Shown here in pieces: positions 43,490 through 54,845 of a DNA stretch of 64,000 nt. Every line of letters begins with the position of its first letter. Within the stretch, counting starts at the first letter, position 1. The translations under genes and the position numbers were made by a program. Source of the stretch: Pomphorhynchus laevis (taxonomy: Eukaryota > Acanthocephala > Palaeacanthocephala > Echinorhynchida > Pomphorhynchidae); the NCBI GenBank assembly GCA_012934845.2, contig WNNJ02001520.1, positions 278,341-342,340 on the forward strand. Reading direction: 5' to 3'. The notes below the pieces were generated by a model, which had not been told where the DNA came from, ran no database searches, and saw nothing but the letters and a program-made list of their open reading frames with translations.

Positions 43490-46263
43490 ATGCAGAGTAC
43501 TCGTGAGCCTTTTTTACTGCTAGTCCTTCAGTGGAATTCGGGAGGTGCTTCTGCCCTTAGACTTTTATCTGGTAGAGATGCAGATGTTATAGTCTTTCAA
43601 GAGACGCGGTCTATCCGTCTTTCACAGGACATTACTCGATTTATCCCAAAGCATATCTGTTCCTACTATACTCCGTACATAACCTCACCTCACTCCTCTT
43701 CATCTCAAGGACTCTTGACCTTAATTAAGTGCTCCTTAAGGCCCTCCCTCCTTTTAAATTACTCGTGTCCAGCCATGTCTTGTTTGGTAGTTTCACTCTG
43801 TAAGAATGGTAAACGCCTCAGTCTAGCCAATGTCTACATACGTCCAGGGAAGATTCACAAGAACCGTAACCTCCTGGATGGTATTATTGATAGCGGCTAT
43901 GACATGATACTTGGGGACTTCAGCGATAGAACTGGTCGCTGGATCGACGCATCACTTCGCAGAGCTAGGAACGGTTATCTTATTCACAAACCACCTTCCC
44001 CCACCTTTCATTGCACATCAACAAATTCAATCTTCGACATTTTACTGCTTCACTCAAGGTGGTTGCTTAAACCCCTCTGTACGGAGCAGTCGCGCCAGCA
44101 ACTGTCCACCTATAATGACCTAATTCGTTGCAGAATTGAGGAAGATACATTGCTTCGAAGGAGGTTTCACTTTGATCCAATCAAAGTGGCCTTCTTTCAG
44201 GCGGCTATCCAACTCTTTCCCCGAATAGGCAATGAAAGTCTTCCAAATTTCATACCTACCTCTTTTCGCAAGCTACCGCAATCCTATCGACTACCTATAA
44301 AGGTCGCTTATACAATCCCACTCCGACAAAACTCAAGGTCTTAGCTAAATTACTGAACCTCCCTAATATCTCTGCTTCCGCCAGACAAACCCACTCGAAT
44401 AAATACTGAAGCACTAGATATAGGTTCCAGCTGGGTAGGGATAGGGCAAGTATTGCTCGTTTTAACCCTTCTAAGTCTTCATTTTGGAAGATATTTAAGA
44501 AGGAGAAGTTTGTTTGTTGGAAGGATAGGACATTAGGTTGGATTGGTAGTATAGGCCTTGAAAAAGTTTTAGAAAAGTCACTAGCCCTACACTACTATGG
44601 AGCCACACAATCACCTCAACCAATCCCGCCTTGGGGTAACTTCAGGAGTAGGGATCTATTTGTTACAGATATTCTCAACTCTTAAGGTCCACTTCCAGGC
44701 ACCTCCAAATCCGTCGCTCCACTTTCTTCTCGAGTCTGTCAGCTATTGACAGCCGATCAGAGAAGGGAGGTAGCCGTCACAATGCTTCTTGCTTCCCTAT
44801 ACGATGTAGCAGGCATCAATATTAGTAAGCGAGTTTTTATTCCTAAGAAAAAATCCTGCTCATGCCCTAAAGATCTGCGACCCATTTCGATTCAAAATGT
44901 AAGCTATTGACAGCCGATCAGAGAAAGGATGTAGCCGTCACAATGCTTCTTGCCTCCCCATCTGATGTAGCAGGCATCAATATTAGTAAGCGAGATTTTA
45001 TTCCTAAGAAAAAATCCTGCTCATGCCCTAAAGATCTGCGACCCATTTCGATTCAAAATGTAAGCTATTGACAGCCGATCAGAGAAAGGATGTAGCCGTC
45101 ACAATGCTTCTTGCCTCCCCATCTGATGTAGCATACATCAATATTAGTAAGCGAGTTTGTATTCCTAAGAAAAAATTCTGCTCATGCCCTAAAGATCTGC
45201 GACCCATTTCGATTCAAAATGCCCTCATGTCGATTTATAAAAAAGCGCTTGCGCGTAAAATCCGCGATTATCTGAGAAGGCGTAATTTGATCCCTCCAGG
45301 TTTTCATGGGTTCGTCAAAGGTCGCTCGGTCCATTCAGCAGTTGATGAAGTGCATCAGTTCTGTCGGGAGAATAGCCATCGTCTAGTTGTGGCTGTTTTC
45401 TTTGACTTTTCTGCTGCATTTGACAGCATCTCCATTCCCTTTGTGATCTCTTCTCTCAGGTCCCTCGGGTTGCCTGCGAGAATTGTTAACAGGGTGGAGA
45501 TACTGCTGTACACCAAGCGATTCTATTATGAAGACGAATTTGATGCGCGACAGTTCTACCCTATTACAGGTGTGCCCAAGGATCCCCTCTTTCTCCTATC
45601 TTGTTCCTTGCTGCTTCCATTGAACTCTTTAAAATATTTAAACGCGAAAAACGTCTAGTGGTATACGCTGATGATACCACAGCCCTGTTCTCTGAACGCA
45701 GGTGCAAAGACATAGTCTCGGACATCAGCCGTTTCTTTTTAAGATTAAAAGACCAGTTACCCAAAACTAATCTTATTCTAAACTCTGCTAAATCACAGGT
45801 GGTTGTCTTCCATGACAGCCCCGCAACAAAGCGAAAACTTAAGAGATTAGCACTATGTGCACTTTTCTCCATTTTGACTAATCAACCACTCCCTACCTTC
45901 ACAAGTCGAGTAAAATACCTGGGGTTCACCGTTACGGTGAACTGGTCGGCGAAAGCTGACCTGGATAGACTCAAACGTATCCTGAAGAAAGCTAGGTGGG
46001 CCTGAAACGGGCTTAAACATCTGTCATTGAAAGGGAAATCCCAAGTGCGCCTCTGGGGTACTTGGGCTATCTCGGGATTAGTCTTATTTTCTAGAGGACG
46101 TCCCCCAGAGCAAAGGTTAAGGTTTCTCAAGCTCCTCGTCTCTTGTTTACCCAGCATAGTTCGCCTCGACTGGACTCTTCGGGTGGTGGTGAAAACCCCG
46201 GGTGGTTTAGTCGGAAGGCGGCGTGTTGGATTGGTTGGAGGGCTCAGATCCCCCTGGACCTGA
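43490..46263 (+). pseudogene. LINE D ORF2 (endonuclease and reverse transcriptase), copy 2
   Basis: Endonuclease (43520-44090): VLQWNSGGASALRLL, DADVIVFQETRSIRL (catalytic Glu), LANVYIRPGKIHK and YDMILGDFSDRTGRW, with Ser where Asn is usual in GDFN. Reverse transcriptase (45180-45760): CPKDLRPISIQNAL, PPGFHGFVKGRSVHSAV, motif A as VFFDFSAAFDSIS and motif C as VVYADDTTALF. Motif B is decayed (GVPKDPLFL for GVPQGSPLS). The C-terminus ends SGLVLFSRGRPPEQ. Frameshifts lie near motif B and in the linker. Confidence 0.85.
44741..45222 (+). repeat. 161-bp tandem triplication inside LINE D ORF2
   Basis: Copies start with AGCTATTGACAGCCGATCAG at 44741, 44902 and 45063 and are nearly identical. Each spans the segment from TADQR to the conserved KDLRPISIQN block of the RT. 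Only the third continues into the RT palm. Confidence 0.95.
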
Positions 46264-49188
46264 GGCTGTAAAAGTGGGAATAAGAAGGAGGCTATTGCAA
46301 TTTGCAGTCTGTTGGTTGATTTGTCGTACTTACTGTTTTGTTAATTATGTTATCTAGTTTATTTATCGGTTGTATTTTTTTAATAAAGCCCTTATTTATT
46401 TACTAACAATTGGAAAATAATGGTTTTCTAAAAGCGCATAAATAAAGCATGCACCTAATAAGAAATGTACAATGAGTAAACGAACCGAAAAACAAAAATA
46501 TAGTGTTATATCTATGACGTTCAATCTTTGATGTTCGTCTTCTATAATGACAGAGTGGGATCAGGTCCCACCGGCATACACCAACGCGCCGCCTTCCGAC
46601 TGAACCACTCAAGGTCTCTCACATACCTTATGATCTTATCGAGGCGTACTATGTTTGGTAGTCTAGAAATGAGGAGCTTCAGAAAAAATGTTGAGCACGT
46701 TTCAGGGCCCACCTAGCTCTCTTCATAACAATTTTAAATCTATTTAGGTATAATCTGGACGCTCATTTAATCGTAATGGTAAAGTCCAGCTATCTTACTT
46801 GATGTGTATAGACTAGGACTGGTTAATTATTCAAAATAGAGAAGAGGAAAGATATTGCTAATCTCTTAAGCTTTTCCTTAGTATTAGGGGTGCCATGAAA
46901 GACGACCTTTTGCGATTTGGAGGAATAGTTAAGATTAGATGAGGGTAGCTGGCCATTATCTCTTAAAAAGAAACGGTGGATGTCCGAGACTACATCCTTG
47001 CATTTTTATCGCGTTTGAAAGGTTTATAAAGTATAATGGAAGCAGCGAGGCATAAGAAAGGAGAAAGTGAGGAGCCTTAAGGCACACCTGTAATAGGATA
47101 GAAGTGACGAGCATCAGGGTAGTATTCATAGAAGAACCGCTTGGTATACAACAAAATATACACCATGTTAACAATTCACGCAGGCAACACGAGGGAACTG
47201 ATAGACGATATAACTAAATGAATAAAGATACGGTAAAATGTACAGGAAAAACCAAAAAAACCGCCACAGTAAACTGATGTATTTTATCTTGGCAAAATCG
47301 ATGCACTTCACCTATTGCTGAGTGAACAGAAAGACGACCTTTTGCGACTTTTGCGACCTTTTGAGCGACTTTTGACAAACCCATGAAAACCTGCAAGGGT
47401 AAAATTATGCATTCATAGATGGGCACGGACTCTACGCGCAAGCGCTTTTTCGTAGATGAAGATGAGCGAGTTTTGAATCGAAATGGACCGCAGATCTTTA
47501 AGACATGTACTGGATTTATTCTTTGCTAAAAATACCCTTACGCTAATGCTTATGGCTGCTATATCAGAAGGGATGACTAAAAGCATTGTGATGGTGACCT
47601 CCTTTATCTGACTGTCTGTCAAAATCTGACAGATGAGAGTAGAGAGTGGTAAACGGGTTTTAAAGGTACCCGAGTGTAGGCCTCAAGAATTCAGGATATC
47701 TGTAACAGATAAGTCCCTACTCTTGAAGTCACATCAAGATGGGATTGGCTGGGGAGATTGAGTGGCTCCATTATTGTGATGGGACTGTGATTCCTCCAAG
47801 ACGTTAACAAGACATATGCTACTAATACGACCAAATGCTCTCTACTTCCAGCAGACAAACTTTTCCGTCTTAAATATCTTCCAAAAGGAAGACTGGGGAG
47901 GATTAAAACGAGCAATGAGCACCTTATCTCTACTCAGCTAAAGTATATACCTAGAACTCCAGTATTCTTTCGAGAGGGCATATCTGAGAGAAACAGAGAG
48001 ATTGGGAAGGTGTTGCATTTTAACAAGGACCTTGAGTTTTGCCGAAGTGGGATTGAATATACAGCCTTTATAGGTAGTTGAAAGAATCGCAGTAGCTTGC
48101 GAAGAGAGGTAGAAATTAAATCGTGTCATAATCGCATTACCTACTACAGTGAAGAGTCGAATAGCTATCTGGAAGAAGGCAACTCTGATTGGATCAGAGT
48201 GAAATCTCCTTCTCAGCAACGTATTTTCCTCAAGCCGTCAGCGAAGTAGGTTGTGCGAGGTGAACAGTTGTTGGCGAGACTACTCAATACAGACGGGATT
48301 TAATGAAAGCAATGAAAGGAATAGGACAGTGGTTTGCGAGTAAGATATACGGTCTTGGCTCAGCGGAGTGCTGCATTAATCCAATGACCAGTTTTATCGT
48401 TGAAGTCATCGAGTATCATGTCATAGCCGTTACCTGATATCTTATCCACGAGGTCACGGTTCTTGTGAATCTCCCCTGGCCGAATATAGATATTGCTATG
48501 CTGGTGCATTTACCGTTCTTCCAGAGTTTTATCCCTAAACAAGACATGGCTGATCAAGAATAGTTCAGTAAGAGGGAATTATTTTAAGTGGCTCTTTACT
48601 AAGGTTAGAAGATCTTGAGATGAAGAGGAGTGAGGTGGGGTTATGTACGGAGTAAAATAGGCGGTTATGTACTCAGGAATAAATCGAGTAATGTCTTGGT
48701 GGGACCGAATCGATATAGTCTACTAAGGGCAGAAGCACCCCAAGTTCCACTGAATGATGTTCAGTGAAAACGGATCCTGACTACTTCCCATTGCGTTGAT
48801 AAGCGGGGAAGGCCGAAAACAAACCAACTACTAGGGTTCATAACTGGGAAGGTACTCCTTCCCAAGCCCAGACTCAGCAGCACTCTTGAGTCCATTTTCA
48901 TCATTTCTCTTTATGCTCAAAAAGTTATTTACCCAGTGTTTTCCTTTGTTAGTCAGTTTAATAGAGTTAGAATTCGTAGAAGCAGTTCTTTTGTTAGAAG
49001 TAGGAGGATTCTTGATGACTGCTGTATTAGCAATATTTGACTGAAGAAATATCATCGAAACTAAATCAGAGACCAGTTTTCCATTTGTAAAATTGTTTCA
49101 CGATTTTTCATGTCGATTATTTCTATGATTTCATCCTTATCAAACAAATGTTTTTTTTGCTATTTGAGAGAAGATAAGAGCAAACGTA

Positions 49189-49196
49189 GAGCCGCA
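49189..49196. repeat. Merlin target-site duplication, left
   Basis: GAGCCGCA immediately left of the inverted repeat; repeated exactly at 50460-50467. Eight bases fits the 8-9 bp duplications of Merlin elements. Confidence 0.85.
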
Positions 49197-49254
49197 GGTG
49201 CATGCACGTTAGACGTCGGTTTTGAAAATTCTAAAAAAAGACAAAAAGAATTTA

Positions 49255-50213
49255 TTATAAAAGGGTCAAAAATGTATTAAAACGTTTTGATTTTTCAATT
49301 TTATGTTCCCAAATGAATTGAATTAGATATTCGGAGTGTTGTTCCTTCGAAATTCCTGGTTTCTCTCGTAGAAATTTTTTCGATAAAGACCACAAACCTT
49401 CGATTGTTTGTGTGTATAGTCCTATCTTCAGGGTTAATAAAGTTAATAGAATGATTAACAGACCTATGATCATATGAAGAATTATTCTCTAAGGCTTTTG
49501 AATATGCTTTCCATTGGTCTGTTATAATAATAGTATTTGGTAAAATATTATCATTTATAACTTGCCTCATTGTTTCTGCATCTATTTCTTACAGGCACTA
49601 TAAAGGTCTTTTTCGAACCACGTTCAACTGCTCCTACAAACCATTGACCGTCATTTAGTCGTCCTCTGTTATATTTTCTTTTGAAAAATAAACTTTCATC
49701 AATTTCGACAATTTTTTTGAACCATCGCTGTTCAAACCTCCTAATTTCTCGCTAGTGGAAGAAATATGATCACAAATTATCTCCCTGACAAGATCAACAT
49801 ATTCAGAAACAGTGTTTCTTGAGATTTCAAGTTCTCGAGCAATTTCACTCAAGGATATTCGATTCAAATACTTATAGAAAATAAAAAAAATTGTTCTCAT
49901 AGGTAAACGTGAGCTTGAAAACAAACTATTATATCGAATAGAACATGAGAATCTACATGACCTCTTACATGTCCAAAAATACCCATCCAACGCATTTTTT
50001 CTTTTCTGATAGCACAAGTAGGTACCATCATCACATTTGGGACAAAGAACAAAATTTTTTAAAACGCCTATTCTGGTAAGAAATGAATTTTGAGTATCAA
50101 AATTCGAAAAAAACACGGTTTAAATAACTCTCGGTTATGTTCAGATCCATCATTTCTTCTTGTGATAGAAAAGTCTCTTCATCAACAATTGTTCTTACTG
50201 ATTTTCTAACCAT
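49255..50213 (-). pseudogene. Merlin (IS1016-like) DDE transposase, decayed
   Basis: The reading starts at an ATG at 50213 (MVRKSVRTIVDEETF). It continues after a slip in a T-run near 50110 with FVLCPKCDDGTYLCY, a zinc-ribbon-like N-terminus with further cysteines (WTCKRSCRFSC). Next come a helix-turn-helix (LSEIARELEISRNTVSEYV) and the DDE core. Its second Asp is in IIITDQWKAY and the Glu in TIEGLWSLSKKFL, in another frame. The first Asp block, around KVYFSKENITEDD, lies at the join of two frames. A cut-and-paste transposase with a few frameshifts, so inactive. Confidence 0.85.
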
Positions 50214-50455
50214 CTAAGGGGGGGTTAAAAATTTTCAAAACCGACGTCTATTTTCAAAACCGACGTCTAACAAACTATTATATCGAATAGAACATGAGAA
50301 TCTACGTGATAGAAAAGTCTAGACGTGATATCTCGACGTGATAGAAAAGTCTCTTCATCAACAATTGTTCTTACTGATTTTCTAACCATCTAAGGGGGGG
50401 GTTAAAAATTTTCAAAACCGACGTCTATTTTCAAAACCGACGTTTAACGTGCATG
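50163..50455. repeat. Internal direct duplication at the right end of Merlin
   Basis: About 115 bp (GATAGAAAAGTCTCTTCATC to AACCGACGT) occurs at 50163-50276 and again at 50339-50452. Between them is a second copy of 49920-49957 (ACTATTATATCGAATAGAAC). Confidence 0.85.
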
Positions 50456-50459
50456 CACC

Positions 50460-50467
50460 GAGCCGCA
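50460..50467. repeat. Merlin target-site duplication, right
   Basis: GAGCCGCA directly after the right inverted repeat, identical to 49189-49196. Confidence 0.85.
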
Positions 50468-51399
50468 TATATGACGAATTTTATAATCTTTAAAATGTTG
50501 ACACTTCCTAGACCAAGCTGGGTAGTCTTTGTTGCAGTTTGCACACTTGTAAATGCCATTCGAATTGTGACAGGCTTCTTCACCGTGTGCGGCATAATCA
50601 CAGCAGCTAGAGGAGCGTTTATCAAATTTACATAAAGACCTTCAGTCTCCCCAACGGTGGCAATTTGACAATGGGGGTACGTCATGTTATCCATGGGTAT
50701 TAAAGTAAAAACTAAGTATATCCCAAGGAAGGGGTTGTAGTTTGATTTAGATATTACCAGAGCGAAGTCGATTGGTGTTTTACCAAAAGCGATAGGAATC
50801 GTAACATCCAATTTATTTTTTAAAAACCTGATCTCCTTCAAACCGTATAGCTTGTCAAGCTGTATAAGATTATCGTCCTCGAGTTCGGTGTGGATATTGG
50901 TAATCTTGACTGATGCAAATAACTACTTAAATATAATCGTTCAGAACTTAGGCAGATTACCATCAAAGATTTTTTATATTGCCTGATTAGATCCCCCGTA
51001 GAAAACGGAATACGGTATATACCTGTGAATTTACTAACAGATTCATATATTATAGGTCTCTATTTAATACTACAAAGGATTGTAACAATACGTTAATATA
51101 ACCCTCGACTTTAAGAGGAATTTTGATGTTGATTTCTGTAACATTGTTTAGTTTTTCTGTTGAGTAAGTTCTGACTCTTCAATATTATTAGCACAATAAA
51201 CTGGACTAACCTTATTTTCTTGCATTAAAAAAGTTACCTTACGTTTATCGTTGTCGTTAATTGAGTCTTCAACTTGCATTTCTGCAATCTTTGAATTATT
51301 GTTATTACTTGTGAATTCGCTGATTTTCTTTGATAACTCCGACAACACACTTTTGTTGTACATTTTTTGCATCAATCCTGATTGTAAAATAGAGGGAGA

Positions 51400-53320
51400 G
51401 GCACAGCAAACGTTACGTGAGTGTACTGACGAAATATTAAAATAACATTTGGAACCGTATTTTTTCAAGTAGAACGTTATTCATATGTACATGACCAACT
51501 GCTGAACAAACATACCAACAAAAACTCCAGCAATTTCATGCAGAAAACAACCAGCGATTCCAAAGACCAAGAAGATATAATGATAAAATTAAGGATTAAT
51601 ATCAACAGTTTAATACAAGCAGATTAGTGAGGTCTTAATTAATCGGCCTACACAGTAGGAACTCCACGCGGTGAGAAAACTCACCAACCTGATAAAAAAT
51701 AAAATTCAAGGAACCTATTGAGCGCTCCAAGATCTACCTAATCTTCTTGAAAGAATTTATCAACTCTCTTCGACATTATGAGTCAGAAATTCGAATATCG
51801 TTTGTAACGTAAGAACTTGCGAATGAATTCAAGAAACACGTTGCAAACCACATATCCTCCCAATGTGAGATCCCATATAAACCTATTATGGCTTCGATGG
51901 AGATTTGAAACCTTTTTTCTTAGTTGGACAAGAATGATTTAAGGATGCTATAAAGCAATTTCACTTAACGAACACTAGGGTTATAATGGGTAAGAAGAAG
52001 ACTCTTCCCCCCCATTGCGTTTGCCTCCACTCCGGTGGAGGATGCGGATATAATTTCACGTTCTAGCTGCAATCCCTTTATAAGATGCAATGTCAAATTC
52101 CTCCATATTGGCACATATGACTTGGCATACCCTCATTGTGCTAAATGTCACATATGGGGGCACTGAGGCTCCCACTGCCCCCAACCCACAAATATGTGGC
52201 ATCTTCAGTAATGGTGGATGTGATCAAAGAAAAAATGTGAGAACTCCACAGTATGCAATAATTGCAGAAAAGACTACCTAACCTGGTCAAGAAAGTGTCA
52301 ACATTTCAAAGAGTACAACAGTAGACACATCTATACCCCAACGCCAATAAAGTCTACCGCCAACACCTTCTCGTCAGCTGCAACCAGCCGTTTATCATAC
52401 CTTGATATAATAGGGCTTATTGATGCTAAACATCATAAAGCGATGCAAGAAATGCAGTCGATGTTAGTCATTCTTATCAACTCCCTCACGATGGCTACTA
52501 CGAATGCTACACGACAGCCTGAAAAAGTCCAACAAACAAATAAAAGAGAAGCCTCTGTACGTAACTTGACTCCAGTACGCCTGTCAAATAAAGGCACAAC
52601 CTGGCAGTTAGAGGGAAATGAAGATAATACCTGTAGGCAAGTGACTCCATCTAGTCTGGCCGGATGTGAGAAGGGCAACCTTCTCACCTCAGATTCCAAC
52701 TAGGAGGAGGCATCCTCCTAATTCCAACTAGGAATGAAGGCATCAAGGGCCTTCTTCACTGAATATCCTTCAGTAGAATTAAGGAGGTGCTTCCGCCCTT
52801 AGCCTTCTATCTGGTAGAGATGCCCATGTTATAGTCCTTCAGAAGACGCGATTTATCCGTCTCATGAAGGACATTACTTGATTTATACCTAAGCACATCT
52901 ACACCCACTATACTCCGTACATAACCCCTCCTCACTCATCTTCATCTTAAGGTATTTTAACCCTAGTTAAAAACTCATTAAGATCTTCCCTCTTACTAAA
53001 CTATTCTTGTCCAGCCCTGTCTTGTTTAGCTATATCACTATGCATCAGCATAAACAATATCTATATCCGGCGGGATAAATTCACAAAAACTGTGTTTTCT
53101 TCGATAGTATATTAGGTAGCGATTATGACATGTTACTTTGGAACTTCAATGACATAACTGGTCGTTGGATTAATGCAGCAGTCCGCAGAGCCAGAAAGAC
53201 TATCTTATTCACAAACCACCCTCCCCCACTTTTAATTGCTCAATAACTAATTCTCTACTCGACATGTTACTGCTACATAAGATGTGGTTGTTAAAACCCT
53301 TCTGTACTGAGCAGTCCTAT
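51400..53320 (+). mobile_element. LINE family D copy 4 (plus), 3'-truncated
   Basis: Head-to-head with copy 3. The 5' segment GGCACAGCAAACGTTACGTG matches copy 2. Decayed ORF1 lies at 51540-52700 (YPHCAKCH.WGH-like knuckles near 52125, a C-terminal stretch at 52443-52703). The endonuclease at 52740-53310 has LSGRDAHVIVLQKT-like and GRWINAAVRRARK-like blocks. The reverse transcriptase is missing: the copy ends abruptly at about 53320 within the endonuclease, which is unusual because LINEs normally lose the 5' end. Confidence 0.75.
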
Positions 53321-54430
53321 TTTCCATTTCTACAGAAAGAAATAGAATCGTTTGTTATCAATATAGGATATCTTCTAATCGCTTAATTGTAGATAAACAA
53401 AATACTGAAAATGAATCTATATTGGCATTCATACATTGTTCACTACGACTATCACTCACGACTACTCAAATTTCACATTCCAATAATCTAAAATTAATAC
53501 TTAAAATGTAGATCTGCCTATCGAAGGCATCATTTTCTTCGTATAAAATAGGAGCATTTTTGTAATGGATACATTGTGAATGCCACATGTTAGAACTTTT
53601 ACAACTAAGCTTTTTAACATTTCTAAATGAGCGTCATATTAGTAATGATAAATTAAATGTGTTAATTCTAAATTATTCAAGTTAATTATTATTTCATATT
53701 AAATAAAATCATGAACATGTTTTAAGTTGCATAATCAGTTAATGGCGTTTGTATTACTTAAATTACAATTAGACTACAGGCTTTTAATTGCAATCGATCC
53801 ACAAACGGCTAGCTAATTTGTCGAACTATATGATACAGTAGTATCAAAATAATATTAATAATGCAGAGACACGAACTTATACTAATACATTATTGTTGTT
53901 CAACCACGATAACAACCAATATTTAATAGGAAATTTAAATTTAACTTATATTTTTTGTTGAATGGATACTGAACAATAATGATCTTGTTCGTCCCGGTAT
54001 ATCAACTCTTACAAAATATTTTGCTGAACAGATAACAGTTGTTACAGTAAGGGTACGCTAGCGAGTCAGATTCAAAAAGTGTAAATCGTAGATTGTGCCC
54101 CATATAGGGGTTGCATGCTGAATTCGCCAGCCGCAAGGCCTCGTTGATTAGTCTGTGGCAGAAAGCCACAGGAATCGAAAAACCATTCTTTCTATTAATA
54201 AATATAATGTTAGTTACATTGAATTTTCTCTTCAGTGATAAAATGTCAGTCTAGAAGACGAAGGTAGGAATATTAGTCACTTGTAGTGTCACTTGAATCG
54301 GTTTAAATGACACTACGTCGATATCAGTATATTTTGTTTAAAAGAATTCAACATATGTATTTCGCTATCTTCTAGGTGCTGCACGAAATTTTTATCTGTT
54401 CCACAATATCTAATGTATTTAAATAAAATT
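53321..54430. other. AT-rich intergenic DNA
   Basis: No gene. A perfect 7-bp hairpin CTGTGGC-AGAAA-GCCACAG at 54153-54171 sits in a GC-richer patch (54040-54190). Confidence 0.4.
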
Positions 54431-54434
54431 CTTT

Positions 54435-54640
54435 TTAATATTGATCAGCAAAGCTTCTGAGAAATACGTTGAATAAATTTTGTCTCTCTCTATTGGTACC
54501 AAAAATTTGATGCAAATCAAGTTCGTTAACTTCGGTACCGGGGAGTTCCTCATCCACACTGGAATCGAAAAGAGAAGAGAAGAAAACACCACTTACCTCG
54601 TTTACAGTTGTTGAATTGCTAGAAAACTGCATATTTCTTG
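54435..54640 (-). mobile_element. LINE D ORF1 N-terminal scrap
   Basis: The minus strand ends NLFNVFLRSFADQY, matching HLLFNVFLRPFYKKL (copy 2) and HLFFKYFLKDFALRY (copy 5). Only about 65 residues remain. Confidence 0.6.
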
Positions 54641-54845
54641 ATTCGTTTGATCATCCGACCGAGAAAATACTTACCGCAATAGGTTTGATTTATAAGAGTT
54701 AACGCTTTTGATAATAATAATAAGGATTTTATTACATAATATAACAACCGATAACTAAATAAATAACAGAAAGGAAAAGAGTCAGTCACAAAAAACTTGT
54801 CAACTGTAGATTCAATGATCTGTGCTAACTTCCGAAATAAAGGTC

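Larger units (their letters stand above)
42130..46400 (+). mobile_element. LINE family D copy 2 (plus), near full length
   Basis: About 4.3 kb with ORF1 (42376-43456), endonuclease and reverse transcriptase (43490-46263), then a 3' end TTTAATAAAGCCCTTATTTA with a short TTTA-type tail. It opens with a 5' segment (GGCACAGCAAACGTTACGTG, 42147) also present at 51402. Domain order and motifs place it in the Jockey/I/R1 group. A handful of frame breaks and one internal triplication make it inactive. Confidence 0.85.
49197..50459 (-). mobile_element. Merlin DNA transposon (1263 bp)
   Basis: Terminal inverted repeats of about 33 bp start GGTGCATGCACGTTAGACGT on the left and end as its complement (..AACGTGCATGCACC) on the right, with one or two mismatches. 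An 8-bp duplication GAGCCGCA flanks them. The interior encodes a Merlin/IS1016-type transposase on the minus strand. The right end holds a partial internal duplication of the terminal region. The insertion lies inside LINE D ORF1, so it is younger than that LINE copy. Confidence 0.9.
46400..51400 (-). mobile_element. LINE family D copy 3 (minus), split by a Merlin transposon
   Basis: Lies tail-to-tail with copy 2. From the left, on the minus strand, it has the C-terminal tail (SGSVGRRRVG, 46403-46612), a decayed RT (46956-47622, with SVHSAIGEVHRFCQ and KDLRSISIQN), the endonuclease-RT linker (47691-48219), an endonuclease remnant (48240-48790), the ORF1 C-terminal part (48831-49055), Merlin (49197-50459), and the rest of ORF1 (50460-51400) with NMTYPHCQ. 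Many breaks. Confidence 0.8.

Noticed and set aside
54150-54190. Hammerhead around the CTGTGGC/GCCACAG hairpin
   Set aside because: The flanking words (TTGATTAG, CGAAAAA) deviate from the core at several positions and no stem I is visible.
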